From NCBI GenBank assembly GCA_052148715.1, contig JBKQHQ010000232.1, positions 1-57,960 of the forward strand: a DNA stretch of 57,960 nucleotides, given 5' to 3'. Positions 9,061-17,869 of this stretch are shown piece after piece. The stretch's first letter is position 1. Every line of letters begins with the position of its first letter. The notes beneath the pieces were generated by a model. It saw only the letters and a program-made list of their open reading frames with translations, did not search any database and was not told the origin of the DNA. A program made the position numbers and the translations under genes. Source of the stretch: JBKQHQ01 sp052148715. Lineage in GTDB: Bacteria; Pseudomonadota; Alphaproteobacteria; Rhizobiales; Xanthobacteraceae.

Positions 9061-9936
9061 ATGACGCCGCTCGTCTCTCCGCAATGGCTGGCCGACCGGA
9101 TCGCCGACGACGGCCTGCTGATCATCGACATCCGTTCGGCGGTCGACGGCGGGGGCAGGGGGGCCTACGAGCAGGGTCACGTCCCGCGTTCGGTGTACAC
9201 GGACTACGTCAAGGACGGCTGGCGGGCGACGAAAGGCGCTGCGACGGGCCTCCTACCCGATCCGGCGCATCTTTCAACGCTCTTCACGCGCCTGGGGCTG
9301 CGTCATGACCACCATGCGGTCATCGTTTCGGCGGGAACCAGCGTCGGCGACTTCAGCGCCGCCGCGCGCGTCTACTGGACGCTGAAGGTGGCGGGCCATC
9401 GCCAGATCTCGATTCTCGACGGGGGTTTTGCCGGTTGGCGGGCTGATCCGGCGCGCCCGGTCGAGACCGGTCCCCCGCTCGAGCGGGCGCCGGTGCCGCC
9501 CTATGCCGTGAACCTGGCGGCTGAGCTGCGAGCCGACGCCGCGGCCGTCGAAGCTGCGCTCAAGGAGCGGGCGGCGATCTTGCTGGACAGCCGTTCGATC
9601 GCCTATTTCGAGGGTCGCGAGAAGAGCCCGCAAGCGGCCCGGCCGGGCAGGCTTCCGGGCGCGCTGCATCTTGACCACAGCGGCGCCTTCGACTCGGCCA
9701 CGGGCCGGCTCAGGCCATTGGCTGAGCTCGAGAAGCTCTTCGCGGCCGTACCGCCGCGCCCAACCATCAATTATTGCAACACGGGCCAGCAAGCGGCGAC
9801 GAATTGGTTTGTTCTATCCGAAGTTCTCGGACGGCCGTTCGTGACGCTCTATGACGGCTCGATGTCCGAATGGACCGAAGAATCTTCACGGCCGGTCGCC
9901 GTAGGGCCCGCCGCCTCGCAAGCCAAAGCAAATTGA
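9061..9936 (+). CDS. Two-domain rhodanese-type sulfurtransferase
   Basis: 291 residues, the usual length for thiosulfate or 3-mercaptopyruvate sulfurtransferases with two rhodanese domains. The N-terminal domain (~1-140) keeps the fold (Leu-Ile-Ile-Asp-Ile-Arg, Gly-His-Val-Pro-Arg-Ser, Leu-Asp-Gly-Gly-Phe-Ala-Gly-Trp) but has no Cys at the loop position (Ser-Ala-Gly-Thr-Ser). The C-terminal domain carries the active loop Cys-Asn-Thr-Gly-Gln-Gln with the sulfur-carrying Cys at residue 239. It transfers sulfane sulfur to a thiophilic acceptor such as cyanide or a thiol. The loop sequence differs from the CG[S/T]GVT of classical 3-mercaptopyruvate sulfurtransferases, so the donor is uncertain. 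The start lies 6 bases after the exporter stop, so the two are probably co-transcribed. Confidence 0.88.
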   Translation: MTPLVSPQWLADRIADDGLLIIDIRSAVDGGGRGAYEQGHVPRSVYTDYVKDGWRATKGAATGLLPDPAHLSTLFTRLGLRHDHHAVIVSAGTSVGDFSAAARVYWTLKVAGHRQISILDGGFAGWRADPARPVETGPPLERAPVPPYAVNLAAELRADAAAVEAALKERAAILLDSRSIAYFEGREKSPQAARPGRLPGALHLDHSGAFDSATGRLRPLAELEKLFAAVPPRPTINYCNTGQQAATNWFVLSEVLGRPFVTLYDGSMSEWTEESSRPVAVGPAASQAKAN

Positions 9937-9939
9937 GCC

Positions 9940-10449
9940 CTAGCTTCGGCCCTTCACCATCGTGACCGTCACGCCCTTTACGTCGGTGCCTTGGGGCACG
10001 ATCGTGACGCCCTGCTGGTTTCCGTTCGTGTAAACGTTCAGGCCAGCCGAAAATGCGCCGCCGTCGACCCTTGCCTGGATACGGCTTGCGGTTGCGTTCC
10101 CTGAAACTCTTCCGCTCAGGTTACGGGTGGCTTCACTCCAGGTCCCGGAAAGTGAGCCGCCCTGCGAGTGAACGTTGCTGTTCACGTCGAACTTGTAGCT
10201 GTCGCTTGCGCACCGCAGCTGTTGCTGGAAAGAGAGGCCGTCGCCGCCGACCGAATAGTTGGCGCGGCAGCGAATGCGCTCGCTCGTGCCGTCCTGCAGA
10301 TCGATTCGTCCGGCGCCCGACCAGGAACCGGCCAGCGCGGCGAAGGGCGCCGACTGTGCATTGATGGAAGGCGCGGAAAGGCCCAGCATGACCGCGAACG
10401 CGGCCCCCGCCAGCGCATAAGCGCTGTATTTCTTTGATCGTGATTGCAT
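9940..10449 (-). CDS. Exported protein of unknown function, beta-rich
   Basis: 169 residues from ATG 10449, with a signal peptide (Lys-Lys-Tyr-Ser followed by a hydrophobic stretch, cleavage near Ile-Asn-Ala-Gln). A farther in-frame start at 10470 would put a charged tail before the signal and is less likely. The mature part is beta-rich with a lipocalin-like rhythm: Gly-Ser-Trp-Ser-Gly-Ala-Gly-Arg-Ile near the start, two Cys (Arg-Ile-Arg-Cys and Leu-Arg-Cys) that could form a disulfide, then a Gly-Thr-Trp-Ser-Glu strand. Similar small periplasmic proteins are recalled from Bradyrhizobium relatives with no assigned function. It converges on the rhodanese with only 3 bases between the two stops. 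Confidence 0.75.
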   Translation of the reverse strand: MQSRSKKYSAYALAGAAFAVMLGLSAPSINAQSAPFAALAGSWSGAGRIDLQDGTSERIRCRANYSVGGDGLSFQQQLRCASDSYKFDVNSNVHSQGGSLSGTWSEATRNLSGRVSGNATASRIQARVDGGAFSAGLNVYTNGNQQGVTIVPQGTDVKGVTVTMVKGRS

Positions 10450-10580
10450 GATTCTGTACCCCCTGTGCATGGCCTACAGTGGTATGCGCGTTGGCTGGCG
10501 CGCCTGATCCATTCCCCGCCTGGAGGGCTATTGTAGTGTTCGCGCGATGCTCGCGGAAGAGCCTAGGCCCGAATTGTGTC

Positions 10581-11195
10581 GTGGAAATTTCCGTTTGGCG
10601 CAATATTCGCCTGAACAGGACCCGAGCCGTTGAACGGCGGGGAAGCCGCGCTCAAGACCGGCGCGCCAGCGGAGCGGGCGCGGCAACCCTAGCGCTTGCG
10701 ATCCTGCTACGAGCGATCGTTGCCGCCCTCGCCGCAGGTATTGCAACGCAATCATTCGCCTACGAAATCGCCTCGCTGATCGAGCGCTTGCCGAGGGGCT
10801 ATGTTGGCTCTTTTCAATGGGACGAGGGTGTTGGGACGCAGCAGGTTGCGATTACGTTCACCGCGCTGCAGCTGCTTGACGACGGCAACGTCGAGGCCCG
10901 TGGATGCGGCCGCTATGATGCATCCGGGCAGGTGACCGAGATCCGCGTCAAGATGCACATCGACGCGACGACGCTTGCTGTCGAGATGTGGGAGCTGGAC
11001 CCCATCGGTTCGGGAAGCTTTACGACCGACGGCAGCCACAAGGGCAAGTTGTCGAGCGATCTGCAGCGTCTTGACGCCGAGTGGCTGACCACGTCGACCG
11101 GGCAAAAGGGACGACTGCTCTTGACGGCCGGATCCAGCATCATCACCTGCGCGGCGCCGTCGGCACGCGGACCGGGCGCCCCGAACAGGGCTTGA
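10581..11195 (+). CDS. Exported hypothetical protein
   Basis: About 204 residues if translation starts at GTG 10581. The frame is open from 10479, so the start is uncertain. A hydrophobic segment (Leu-Ala-Ile-Leu-Leu-Arg then Ala-Ala-Leu-Ala-Ala-Gly) ends in Ser-Phe-Ala-Tyr-Glu, which looks like a signal peptide with an Ala-x-Ala-like site. The mature part of about 130 residues has beta-prone stretches (Gly-Ser-Phe-Gln-Trp-Asp-Glu-Gly, Gln-Val-Ala-Ile-Thr-Phe) and two cysteines. No family was recognised. It is transcribed away from the 9940-10449 gene, so the two share one upstream region. Confidence 0.55.
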   Translation: MEISVWRNIRLNRTRAVERRGSRAQDRRASGAGAATLALAILLRAIVAALAAGIATQSFAYEIASLIERLPRGYVGSFQWDEGVGTQQVAITFTALQLLDDGNVEARGCGRYDASGQVTEIRVKMHIDATTLAVEMWELDPIGSGSFTTDGSHKGKLSSDLQRLDAEWLTTSTGQKGRLLLTAGSSIITCAAPSARGPGAPNRA

Positions 11196-11252
11196 TGTTC
11201 GTGCGTCCGCGGTTCATGTCTGAGGCTGGTCGTTCGTTCCAGGAGGCGATGG

Positions 11253-12791
11253 GTGCTCGCGCCGGATTGCGAAAAATTCCGCTTGCGCCGCTTTGTTGAA
11301 CGGCTGGTTCAGCAGGGCGAATGCGTCGTTCACGACGCGCCGATCGATCTGATCGACATAGCCGCGGTGCTCGACGGCAACCCGAAGGCCGTCTGGTTCC
11401 GCGCGGTGGGTCCGGAACGCACCGAGCTGGTCGGCAACGTCATGGGCGCCAAGCGTCGCGTCGCCATGGCGCTGGATACGGACGCGGCCGGATTTGTTCC
11501 GCGCATGCGCGGGCGGCTGGCGCGTCCGATCGCGCCCGTCGAGGTGACTTCCTCGGCGGCGCCGGTGCATGAAGTGGTCCTCACCGGCGACGAGGCGGAC
11601 TTCCGCAAGCTCCCTGTGCATCTGCAGCACGGTCTCGATGCGGCACCCTACATTTCGGCGAGCATGGACTTCGCCCGCGATCCGGCAACCGGATGGACGA
11701 ATATCGGGTGCCGACGCATGATGCTGCGCGGTGCGCGCACGGCCGGCATCGATCTGATCGCGCCGAGCGATCTGAAAGCGATCTACCTGAAGGTCGCGCC
11801 GACCGGCCAAAAGCTTCCCGTCGCTTTCGTCGTCGGCGGCCATCCGACCAATTTCCTGGCGGGCGTGGCGTTGGCGCGGCCGATGGATGAGTTGCACGTG
11901 CTGGGAGCCATGCGCGGCGAAGCCGTCCCGATCGTCAAGTGCAGGACCATCGATGTCTTCGTCCCGGCCGATGCCGAATACGTCTTGGAGGGCTATCTCG
12001 ATCCCCGTGGCCACGTCGAGTCGGAGGGACCGTATGGCGAGTATTGCGGCTATTACGGCGTCGTAAAGCGCAACCCGCTGTTCCATCTGACGGCGATCAC
12101 CCACCGCAGGGATGCGTTGTTTCAGACGGTGACCATCAGCGGCCGCAATCTCGCCTCGACCGACACCGCCCAGCTCAACGCGGCGCGTGCCGAAACCGCG
12201 ATCTGGAACGTGCTCGAGCAGGCGATCCGTGAACCGATTGCGGTCCATGTCACGGGAGCCTCGGGCGGCATGTCCAATGTCCGCGTTTCCATGCGCCAGC
12301 GCAATCCGGGGGAGACGCACAATGCGATCGCCGCCGTGTTCGCCTCGATGGCCGACGTCAAGCACGTTTTCATCTATGACGAGGACATCGACATTTTTTC
12401 TGACGAGCAGGTGGATTGGGCGTTCGCGACCCGCTTTCAGGCCGATCGCGATCTGATTGTCGGCTCAGGCTACCGCGTGGTCCCCATCGATCCGTCGCTG
12501 CAAGGCAGCCGCATCGGCGCCAAGCTCGGCTTCGACTGCACCAAGCCGTTCGGCAAGGGCGAAGCCTTCGAGTGGACCGCGGCAGCGCCGCCCGCGGGCC
12601 TGCCGCAACGCGAGCTTCGGTCCGTTGAGGAAACGCTGACGGCGGGACCGGCGAGCTACATCGAGTTGATGGCGGCGCTTCGCACCCGTGACGGCCGGGA
12701 GGTATTGACCGATTTGGAGCGGCTTTATGCCGAGGGCCGCCTCGCGCGGCAGGACGACGGCCGCTACCGGTTGGACGGCTCGAAAGGATAA
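11253..12791 (+). CDS. UbiD family prenylated-FMN decarboxylase
   Basis: 512 residues from GTG 11253, with AGGAGG seven bases upstream. UbiD enzymes reversibly (de)carboxylate aromatic or alpha,beta-unsaturated acids using prenyl-FMN and Mn2+. The catalytic positions known from fungal Fdc1 are recognisable: the Asn-x4-Arg pair (Asn150...Arg155-Met) and Glu258-Gly-Pro-Tyr-Gly-Glu263, matching Fdc1 Asn168/Arg173 and Glu277/Glu282, so the protein should be active once loaded with prFMN. No ubiX flavin prenyltransferase is in the window. Next comes pobA, so a phenolic acid substrate (for example 4-hydroxybenzoate or protocatechuate type) is plausible, but many UbiD substrates are possible. Confidence 0.9.
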   Translation: MLAPDCEKFRLRRFVERLVQQGECVVHDAPIDLIDIAAVLDGNPKAVWFRAVGPERTELVGNVMGAKRRVAMALDTDAAGFVPRMRGRLARPIAPVEVTSSAAPVHEVVLTGDEADFRKLPVHLQHGLDAAPYISASMDFARDPATGWTNIGCRRMMLRGARTAGIDLIAPSDLKAIYLKVAPTGQKLPVAFVVGGHPTNFLAGVALARPMDELHVLGAMRGEAVPIVKCRTIDVFVPADAEYVLEGYLDPRGHVESEGPYGEYCGYYGVVKRNPLFHLTAITHRRDALFQTVTISGRNLASTDTAQLNAARAETAIWNVLEQAIREPIAVHVTGASGGMSNVRVSMRQRNPGETHNAIAAVFASMADVKHVFIYDEDIDIFSDEQVDWAFATRFQADRDLIVGSGYRVVPIDPSLQGSRIGAKLGFDCTKPFGKGEAFEWTAAAPPAGLPQRELRSVEETLTAGPASYIELMAALRTRDGREVLTDLERLYAEGRLARQDDGRYRLDGSKG

Positions 12792-12811
12792 AGTATTTGA
12801 TGCGGCGACCT

Positions 12812-12859
12812 ACTTCACCTCTCCCCGCTTTGCGGTCCGCAAGCGGGGAGAGGTGAAGT
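12812..12859. repeat. Perfect 19-bp inverted repeat between ubiD-like gene and pobA
   Basis: Two exact 19-base arms (12812-12830 and 12841-12859) beginning ACTTCACCTCTCCCC face each other across a 10-base GC-rich loop. No T-run follows, so it is more likely a palindromic intergenic repeat than a standard intrinsic terminator. In RNA it would be a very stable hairpin 20 bases after the decarboxylase stop and could end or protect that message. Confidence 0.75.
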
Positions 12860-13054
12860 GGTGTCGTTGCGTCGATTTGACCGGGACATTCTAGCCGCTC
12901 GCTTTCGCGGGGATGAGCGGTGAGGGCGCGGAAGACCGAATAGTCCAAGCGTTTGCCTCGCCGGTCCATGGCCGATGGCCCCGTTGGCGCCTAGTCTGGT
13001 GCCGCATCGGTCGGTACGGGATCGCACCGAACGACCCACGAGAGAGGCTTTGCC

Positions 13055-14224
13055 ATGCGCACACAAGTCGCCATCATCGGCGCCGGGCCGTCCGGCCTGC
13101 TGCTGGGGCAGCTCCTGCACAACAGCGGCATCGACAACATCATTCTCGAGCGCCAAAGCGCGGACTACGTGCTGGGCCGCGTGCGCGCCGGGTTGATCGA
13201 GCAGGAGACGGCCGATCTCCTGGAAAAGGCCGGCGTCGGCGCGCGCCTGCGGCGCGAAGGCCTCGTTCACGAAGGAACGCAAATCTGCCTCAACGGCGTG
13301 CGCCACCGCATCGATTTCAAGGAGCTGACGGGGAAGGCGGTCATCGTCTATGGTCAGACCGAGATCACCCGCGACCTCATGGACGCGAGAACCGCGAGCG
13401 GAGCTCCCGTCGTCTACGAGGCGCGCGACGTGAGTCCGACCGATTTCGCCGGTGAGCAGCCGCGCGTGCGCTATCGCAAGGACGGGGCGCAGACGGAGAT
13501 CACTTGCGACTTCATTGCCGGGTGCGACGGATTTCACGGCATCAGTCGCCAGAGCGTTCCGCAAGGCAGCGTGCAGAACTACGAACGGGTCTATCCATTC
13601 GGTTGGCTCGGCTTGTTGTCCGATACGCCGCCGGTTTCCGACGAGCTGATCTATACCCATCATGAGCGCGGCTTCGCGCTGTGCTCGATGCGATCGCATA
13701 CGCGCAGCCGCCACTACGTCCAGTGCAGCCTCGCCGAGGACGTGGAGGCGTGGCCGGACGACCGGTTCTGGAGCGAGTTGAGGCTGCGGCTCGATGACGA
13801 GGCCAAGCGCAAGCTCGTCACCGGCCCTTCGATCGAGAAAAGCATCGCGCCGCTGCGCAGCTTCGTCGCCGAGCCGCTGCGCTTCGGGCGACTGTTTCTG
13901 GCCGGTGATGCCGCGCATATCGTTCCGCCGACCGGCGCCAAGGGGCTCAACCTCGCGGCGAGCGATGTGTGGTATCTTTGGACGGCGCTGACCGAGTTCT
14001 ACAAGGAGAAGTCACCGGCCGGGATCGACAACTATTCGGCTAGAGCGCTGGCGCGCATATGGAAGGCGGAGCGCTTCTCGTGGTGGATGACATCGATGCT
14101 GCACACGTTCCCCGACCGCAGCGGGTTTGACCGCAAGGTTCAGCTCGCCGAGCTCGACTACGTGCTCAATTCGCGCGCCGGCGCGACCACGCTCGCCGAA
14201 AACTACGTCGGGCTCCCGTATTAG
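13055..14224 (+). CDS. pobA: 4-hydroxybenzoate 3-monooxygenase
   Basis: 389 residues, close to the ~394 of Pseudomonas PobA, starting at ATG 13055. It uses FAD, NADPH and O2 to turn 4-hydroxybenzoate into protocatechuate, the entry to the beta-ketoadipate pathway. Visible signatures are the FAD dinucleotide motif Gly-Ala-Gly-Pro-Ser-Gly (residues 9-14), the Arg-Val-Arg-Ala-Gly-Leu-Ile-Glu-Gln segment typical of PobA, the Cys-Asp-Gly-Phe-His-Gly (DG) motif, and the second FAD motif Gly-Asp-Ala-Ala-His-Ile-Val-Pro-Pro-Thr-Gly-Ala-Lys-Gly. It stands alone: no PobR-type regulator or protocatechuate genes are adjacent. The UbiD-type decarboxylase upstream may share or compete for phenolic acids. 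Confidence 0.93.
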   Translation: MRTQVAIIGAGPSGLLLGQLLHNSGIDNIILERQSADYVLGRVRAGLIEQETADLLEKAGVGARLRREGLVHEGTQICLNGVRHRIDFKELTGKAVIVYGQTEITRDLMDARTASGAPVVYEARDVSPTDFAGEQPRVRYRKDGAQTEITCDFIAGCDGFHGISRQSVPQGSVQNYERVYPFGWLGLLSDTPPVSDELIYTHHERGFALCSMRSHTRSRHYVQCSLAEDVEAWPDDRFWSELRLRLDDEAKRKLVTGPSIEKSIAPLRSFVAEPLRFGRLFLAGDAAHIVPPTGAKGLNLAASDVWYLWTALTEFYKEKSPAGIDNYSARALARIWKAERFSWWMTSMLHTFPDRSGFDRKVQLAELDYVLNSRAGATTLAENYVGLPY

Positions 14225-14452
14225 TCGCGAGGAATAGCCAAGATCGCCCTTTAACGCTGCCGCAACCCGGTCCATGCTAACTCGCTTGCAATGCGAAAAG
14301 GGGGCCGGCACGTCGATCACCTCCTATCCCGTCTTGCCCTTGCTGGAGCATCCGCGCGCGTCCTGCACCGAGACGCGGGCGTGCGGCGGATCGAGCGCGT
14401 GCGCCGATCTTCCGCCGGCAAGCTCTGTCCACCCCGTGCGCCGAGGCCGGTA

Positions 14453-15391
14453 ATGATTGCGCCGCCGGTCGAGGCGAAGCTTTCGGTCTGGCGGCGCCTA
14501 TGGATCTATCAGCGCGAGCGATTTCCGGTGCTGCGAACGGCGCTGTTGCTCGCGGTGTTCACGGCCGCGAGCATCAACGTGTCCGCGCATCTTGCCGGCA
14601 GGTCGTTGCCGGGCTGGGGCTCTTATACGGTGGCGTTCTTGGTGGCGCTGATTTTCTTCTTCCAGCTGCGGGCCTGCGACGAAATCAAGGATGCGGATGA
14701 CGATCGACGCTATCGGCCGGAACGGCCGATTCCGCTCGGCCTGGTCAGTTTGCGGCTGATCATCGGTATCGGCATTGCGGCAGTCCCTTTCGCCGCAGCG
14801 GCAACGGCCTTGCTCGATCTCCGTCTGCTCGGCCCGCTCGCCCTCGTATGGCTTTGGATGGCGCTGATGACGGCGGAGTTCTTCGCTCCGGCGTGGCTGA
14901 AAGCGCGACCGTTTCTCTATCTGGTGTCGCATATGCTGATCATGCCGCTGATCGACTTCTTCGTGACCGCCTGCGAATGGCTCAAGGTTGGCGGCGGCCC
15001 GCCCGCCGGGCTTTGGCTGTTCCTATCCCTGAGCTTCGTGAACGGCTGCGTGCTCGAGATCGGGCGCAAGATCTACGCGCCGGCAAGCGAGCGCCCCGGC
15101 GTCGAGACTTATTCGGCGCTGCTCGGGCCGCGCCAGGCGACGCTGCTGTGGTCGGCAATTCTCATCGCGGCATTCGGGTTGTTGGTCATGGTCGCTGCAG
15201 CGGTCGGAGCGCCGTGGCTGGTCAGCGGGCTTGGCCTGTGCGCGCTCGCGGCATGCCTCGCGTGCTGCTGGCTGTTTCTGCGCACGCTGGATCCGACTGC
15301 GCAGCGCCGGATCGATGCGGTTTCGGGGCTTTGGGTGCTGATCTGTTATGGATCAGCCGGCTTTGCGCCGCTCTTGCCGTTTGCGAGGTGA
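14453..15391 (+). CDS. UbiA-superfamily membrane prenyltransferase
   Basis: 312 residues from ATG 14453 with about eight or nine hydrophobic helices. The first aspartate-rich motif of the UbiA fold is clear: Cys-Asp-Glu-Ile-Lys-Asp-Ala-Asp-Asp-Asp, followed by Tyr-Arg-Pro-Glu-Arg-Pro-Ile-Pro. It binds Mg2+-prenyl diphosphate. At the second motif the usual DxxxD is replaced by Leu-Glu-Ile-Gly-Arg-Lys-Ile-Tyr-Ala-Pro, followed by Gly-Val-Glu-Thr-Tyr-Ser, which seems characteristic of a UbiA subfamily distinct from the ubiquinone enzyme. It would transfer a polyprenyl or isoprenyl group to an acceptor in the membrane. The dikinase-like gene begins 3 bases after its stop, so the two should be translationally coupled. 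The acceptor is unknown. Confidence 0.82.
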   Translation: MIAPPVEAKLSVWRRLWIYQRERFPVLRTALLLAVFTAASINVSAHLAGRSLPGWGSYTVAFLVALIFFFQLRACDEIKDADDDRRYRPERPIPLGLVSLRLIIGIGIAAVPFAAAATALLDLRLLGPLALVWLWMALMTAEFFAPAWLKARPFLYLVSHMLIMPLIDFFVTACEWLKVGGGPPAGLWLFLSLSFVNGCVLEIGRKIYAPASERPGVETYSALLGPRQATLLWSAILIAAFGLLVMVAAAVGAPWLVSGLGLCALAACLACCWLFLRTLDPTAQRRIDAVSGLWVLICYGSAGFAPLLPFAR

Positions 15392-15393
15392 CG

Positions 15394-17850
15394 GTGAGCA
15401 CCTTTGTCATCCCTGGCTCCGATGCACGCGACGTCGGGCAAGTCGGCGGCAAGGCAGCGGCGTTGGGGGACCTCGTCCGCGCCGGCTTTGACGTTCCGGC
15501 CTTTCTGGTGATCACGCCGGATGCGTTTTCCGACAGCGGACTGAACGATGCCGCGCGTGATTTGCTCGCGCAGCTCATGCCGGCGCTCGGTCCGGGGCCG
15601 TACGCGGTACGCTCCTCCGGAAGCGAGGAGGACGGCAGCGCGCATTCCTATGCCGGTCAGTTTCTGTCCTTCCTCGGCGTCGCGGCGCCGGATGTTGCGG
15701 AGGCCGCGCTGAAAGTCTGGCGCTCGGGATCGACCGAATCGCTGCGCGCTTACCGAAGCTCACGCGGGCTTGCGCCCGACAGCGGCGCGCCGGCCGTGAT
15801 CGTGCAGCGGCTCGTCAGGGCGCGCGCCGCGGGCGTTGCCTTCTCGGCTGACCCGGTCAGCGGACGCCGTGACCGCATCGTGGTCGCGGCAACGAGCGGC
15901 CTCGGCGACCGGCTCGCCGGCGGCGAGGCCGACGGCGAGAACTACGTGATCGATCGCGCGAGCGGTGCTTCCTTGCAGGCGCCTGAGGGCGGCGTGCTGG
16001 CGGCGGCCGACCTCGCCGCCCTGGTCGCGCTCGTCGTCGGGGTGGAGAACGCGCGCGGCGCCCCGCAAGACATCGAATGGGCGCTCGAGGCCGATCAGTT
16101 GTCTCTGCTGCAGGCGCGGCCGATCACGACGGCGCTGCGGCCAAATCCCATCGGCGATCCGGTGGTGACCATTTTTGACAACTCCAACATCATCGAAAGC
16201 TATCCGGGGCTCGTCTCGCCGCTCACCTACAGCTTCGCGCAATACATCTACTCGCGGGTTTATCCGGCCTTCGTGGCATTGCTCGGCGTCGATGCCGCCG
16301 CCATCCGCGCGCACGGCGCCGTGTTCGACAACATGCTGGGGCGCGTGGACGGCCGCGTCTATTACAATCTGATCAATTGGTATCGCGCGCTTGCGCTGAT
16401 TCCGGGATTCGCGATCAACCGCGCCTACATGGAAACAATGATGGGCGTCGACGCGCCGCTGCCGCCCGCGATCACCGACACCATCGGCCCGCGACCGGCG
16501 CACGGCTTCGAGCTCGTTCGGGAATACGGACGCTTGGCTAAGGTCGCGCTCGGGCTCTTGCGCGAGGCAATCCGTCTACCGCGCACCAGCCGCGCCTTCT
16601 ACGCGCGGCTCGAAAGTGCTTTGTCCACGCCGACCGCCGCCATCGAAACGATGCCGCTGACGGCGCTCGCCGGCGAATATCGCCGGGTCGAGGCGCAATT
16701 GTTGGAACGGTGGGACGCGCCGCTGATCAATGATTTCCTCTGCATGATCGCGTTTGGGGCGTCGCGCAAGCTGCTCGAACGTTGGGGCGGCCGCGCCGGA
16801 TTGGATCTGCATAATGAAATCATGATCGGTCAGGGCGACATCATCTCGGCGGAGCCCGCCCAGCGCATTGCTCACATGGGGGCGCTCGCCGCCGGCGATC
16901 CTGATCTGATTGCCGGATTGGCGCGCGGCGAGCGGGCCGCGCTTGCACGCAACGCCGCGCTCGCCACCGAGGTCGAAAGCTACCTTGCAAAGTTCGGCGA
17001 CCGCTGCACGGAGGAATTGAAGCTCGAAAGCATTCCGCTCAGCGAAGATCCGCGGCCGCTGCTGGTCGCGATTGCGGGAAGTGCCCAGGCGGAGCCGCGC
17101 GCTCCCCGCGCGGCCTCGCGCGACTCGATCGAGGGGCTATTTCCCGACCACCCGCTGCGGCGCTGGATTGCGCAGCGCGTCACCGGCTGGGCAAAGGCGC
17201 GGGTGCGCGACCGGGAGAATCTTCGCTTCGAACGGACAAGAATTTTCGGCCGCGCCCGTCGCGTGTTGCTGGCCATGGGCCGCGAGCTCCATGCCCATGG
17301 CGTGATCGACGCGGCACAGGATGTGTTCTTTCTCACAGTTCCGGAAGTCCTGGGTGCGGTAGAAGGTTTTGCAACGAGCTTCGACCTCAAAGGACTAGCC
17401 GCCGTGCGCAAGGCCGAGATGGCCCGTGCGGCAACGCTGCCGCATCCACCGGAGCGCATCACCATCACCGGCGCCGCGATCTGCCGCTCGGTCGTCGCGG
17501 GTGCCGCGCGCGCTGAGCCCAGTGGTGAGCGGTCGCGTACCGGAATTGGCTGCTGCGCCGGCACGGTGCGCGCGCCAGCCCGCGTGATCCGCGACCCGCG
17601 CAACGAGGCGCTGGAGCGCGGCGAGGTCCTGGTGGCGCGTCACACCGACCCCGGCTGGATCGCGCTGTTCAGCAACGCCTCGGCCATCGTCGTCGAGCGC
17701 GGCAGCCTGTTGTCGCATTCGGCCATCGTGGCGCGCGAGCTCGGCATTCCTTGCGTCGTCGGTATCAAGGGGGCGCTCGAGTGGCTCGCGACCGGCGATC
17801 GCATCGAGGTCGACGGCCTTGCCGGAACCGTGAGCAAGCTCGATGCCTGA
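15394..17850 (+). CDS. PEP synthase / rifampicin phosphotransferase-like dikinase
   Basis: 818 residues from GTG 15394, three bases after the UbiA stop; longer upstream readings are shadow. Domain order: an ATP-grasp-type nucleotide-binding domain (~1-245; Gly-Gly-Lys-Ala-Ala-Ala-Leu-Gly near residue 15, Arg-Ser-Ser-Gly-Ser-Glu-Glu-Asp, Asp-Ile-Glu-Trp-Ala-Leu), a ~450-residue middle domain, and a C-terminal swivelling phosphohistidine domain with Leu-Leu-Ser-His-Ser-Ala-Ile-Val-Ala-Arg-Glu (His775). The C-terminal His domain with no PEP/pyruvate TIM barrel is the layout of rifampicin phosphotransferase, not of PEP synthase. These enzymes move the beta-phosphate of ATP via the histidine to a hydroxyl on a small molecule, giving AMP and Pi. 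The substrate is unknown; the gene's place in a lipid-like operon suggests a lipid or polyprenyl alcohol rather than an antibiotic. Confidence 0.85.
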   Translation: MSTFVIPGSDARDVGQVGGKAAALGDLVRAGFDVPAFLVITPDAFSDSGLNDAARDLLAQLMPALGPGPYAVRSSGSEEDGSAHSYAGQFLSFLGVAAPDVAEAALKVWRSGSTESLRAYRSSRGLAPDSGAPAVIVQRLVRARAAGVAFSADPVSGRRDRIVVAATSGLGDRLAGGEADGENYVIDRASGASLQAPEGGVLAAADLAALVALVVGVENARGAPQDIEWALEADQLSLLQARPITTALRPNPIGDPVVTIFDNSNIIESYPGLVSPLTYSFAQYIYSRVYPAFVALLGVDAAAIRAHGAVFDNMLGRVDGRVYYNLINWYRALALIPGFAINRAYMETMMGVDAPLPPAITDTIGPRPAHGFELVREYGRLAKVALGLLREAIRLPRTSRAFYARLESALSTPTAAIETMPLTALAGEYRRVEAQLLERWDAPLINDFLCMIAFGASRKLLERWGGRAGLDLHNEIMIGQGDIISAEPAQRIAHMGALAAGDPDLIAGLARGERAALARNAALATEVESYLAKFGDRCTEELKLESIPLSEDPRPLLVAIAGSAQAEPRAPRAASRDSIEGLFPDHPLRRWIAQRVTGWAKARVRDRENLRFERTRIFGRARRVLLAMGRELHAHGVIDAAQDVFFLTVPEVLGAVEGFATSFDLKGLAAVRKAEMARAATLPHPPERITITGAAICRSVVAGAARAEPSGERSRTGIGCCAGTVRAPARVIRDPRNEALERGEVLVARHTDPGWIALFSNASAIVVERGSLLSHSAIVARELGIPCVVGIKGALEWLATGDRIEVDGLAGTVSKLDA

Positions 17851-17869
17851 TGCAGATCTGAGAGCGCGC

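Noticed and set aside
7201..9180. A 659-codon minus-strand frame through the RND exporter
   Set aside because: Charged low-complexity shadow of a high-GC gene; the plus strand encodes a clear multi-helix RND exporter.
12812..12859. Perfect 19-bp hairpin as a normal intrinsic terminator
   Set aside because: There is no T-run on either side; annotated as a repeat instead, although it may still end transcription.
14848..15393. N-terminal extension of the dikinase-like protein to 14848
   Set aside because: The extension overlaps the UbiA gene and has shadow composition; GTG 15394 sits 3 bases after the UbiA stop and begins the conserved domain.
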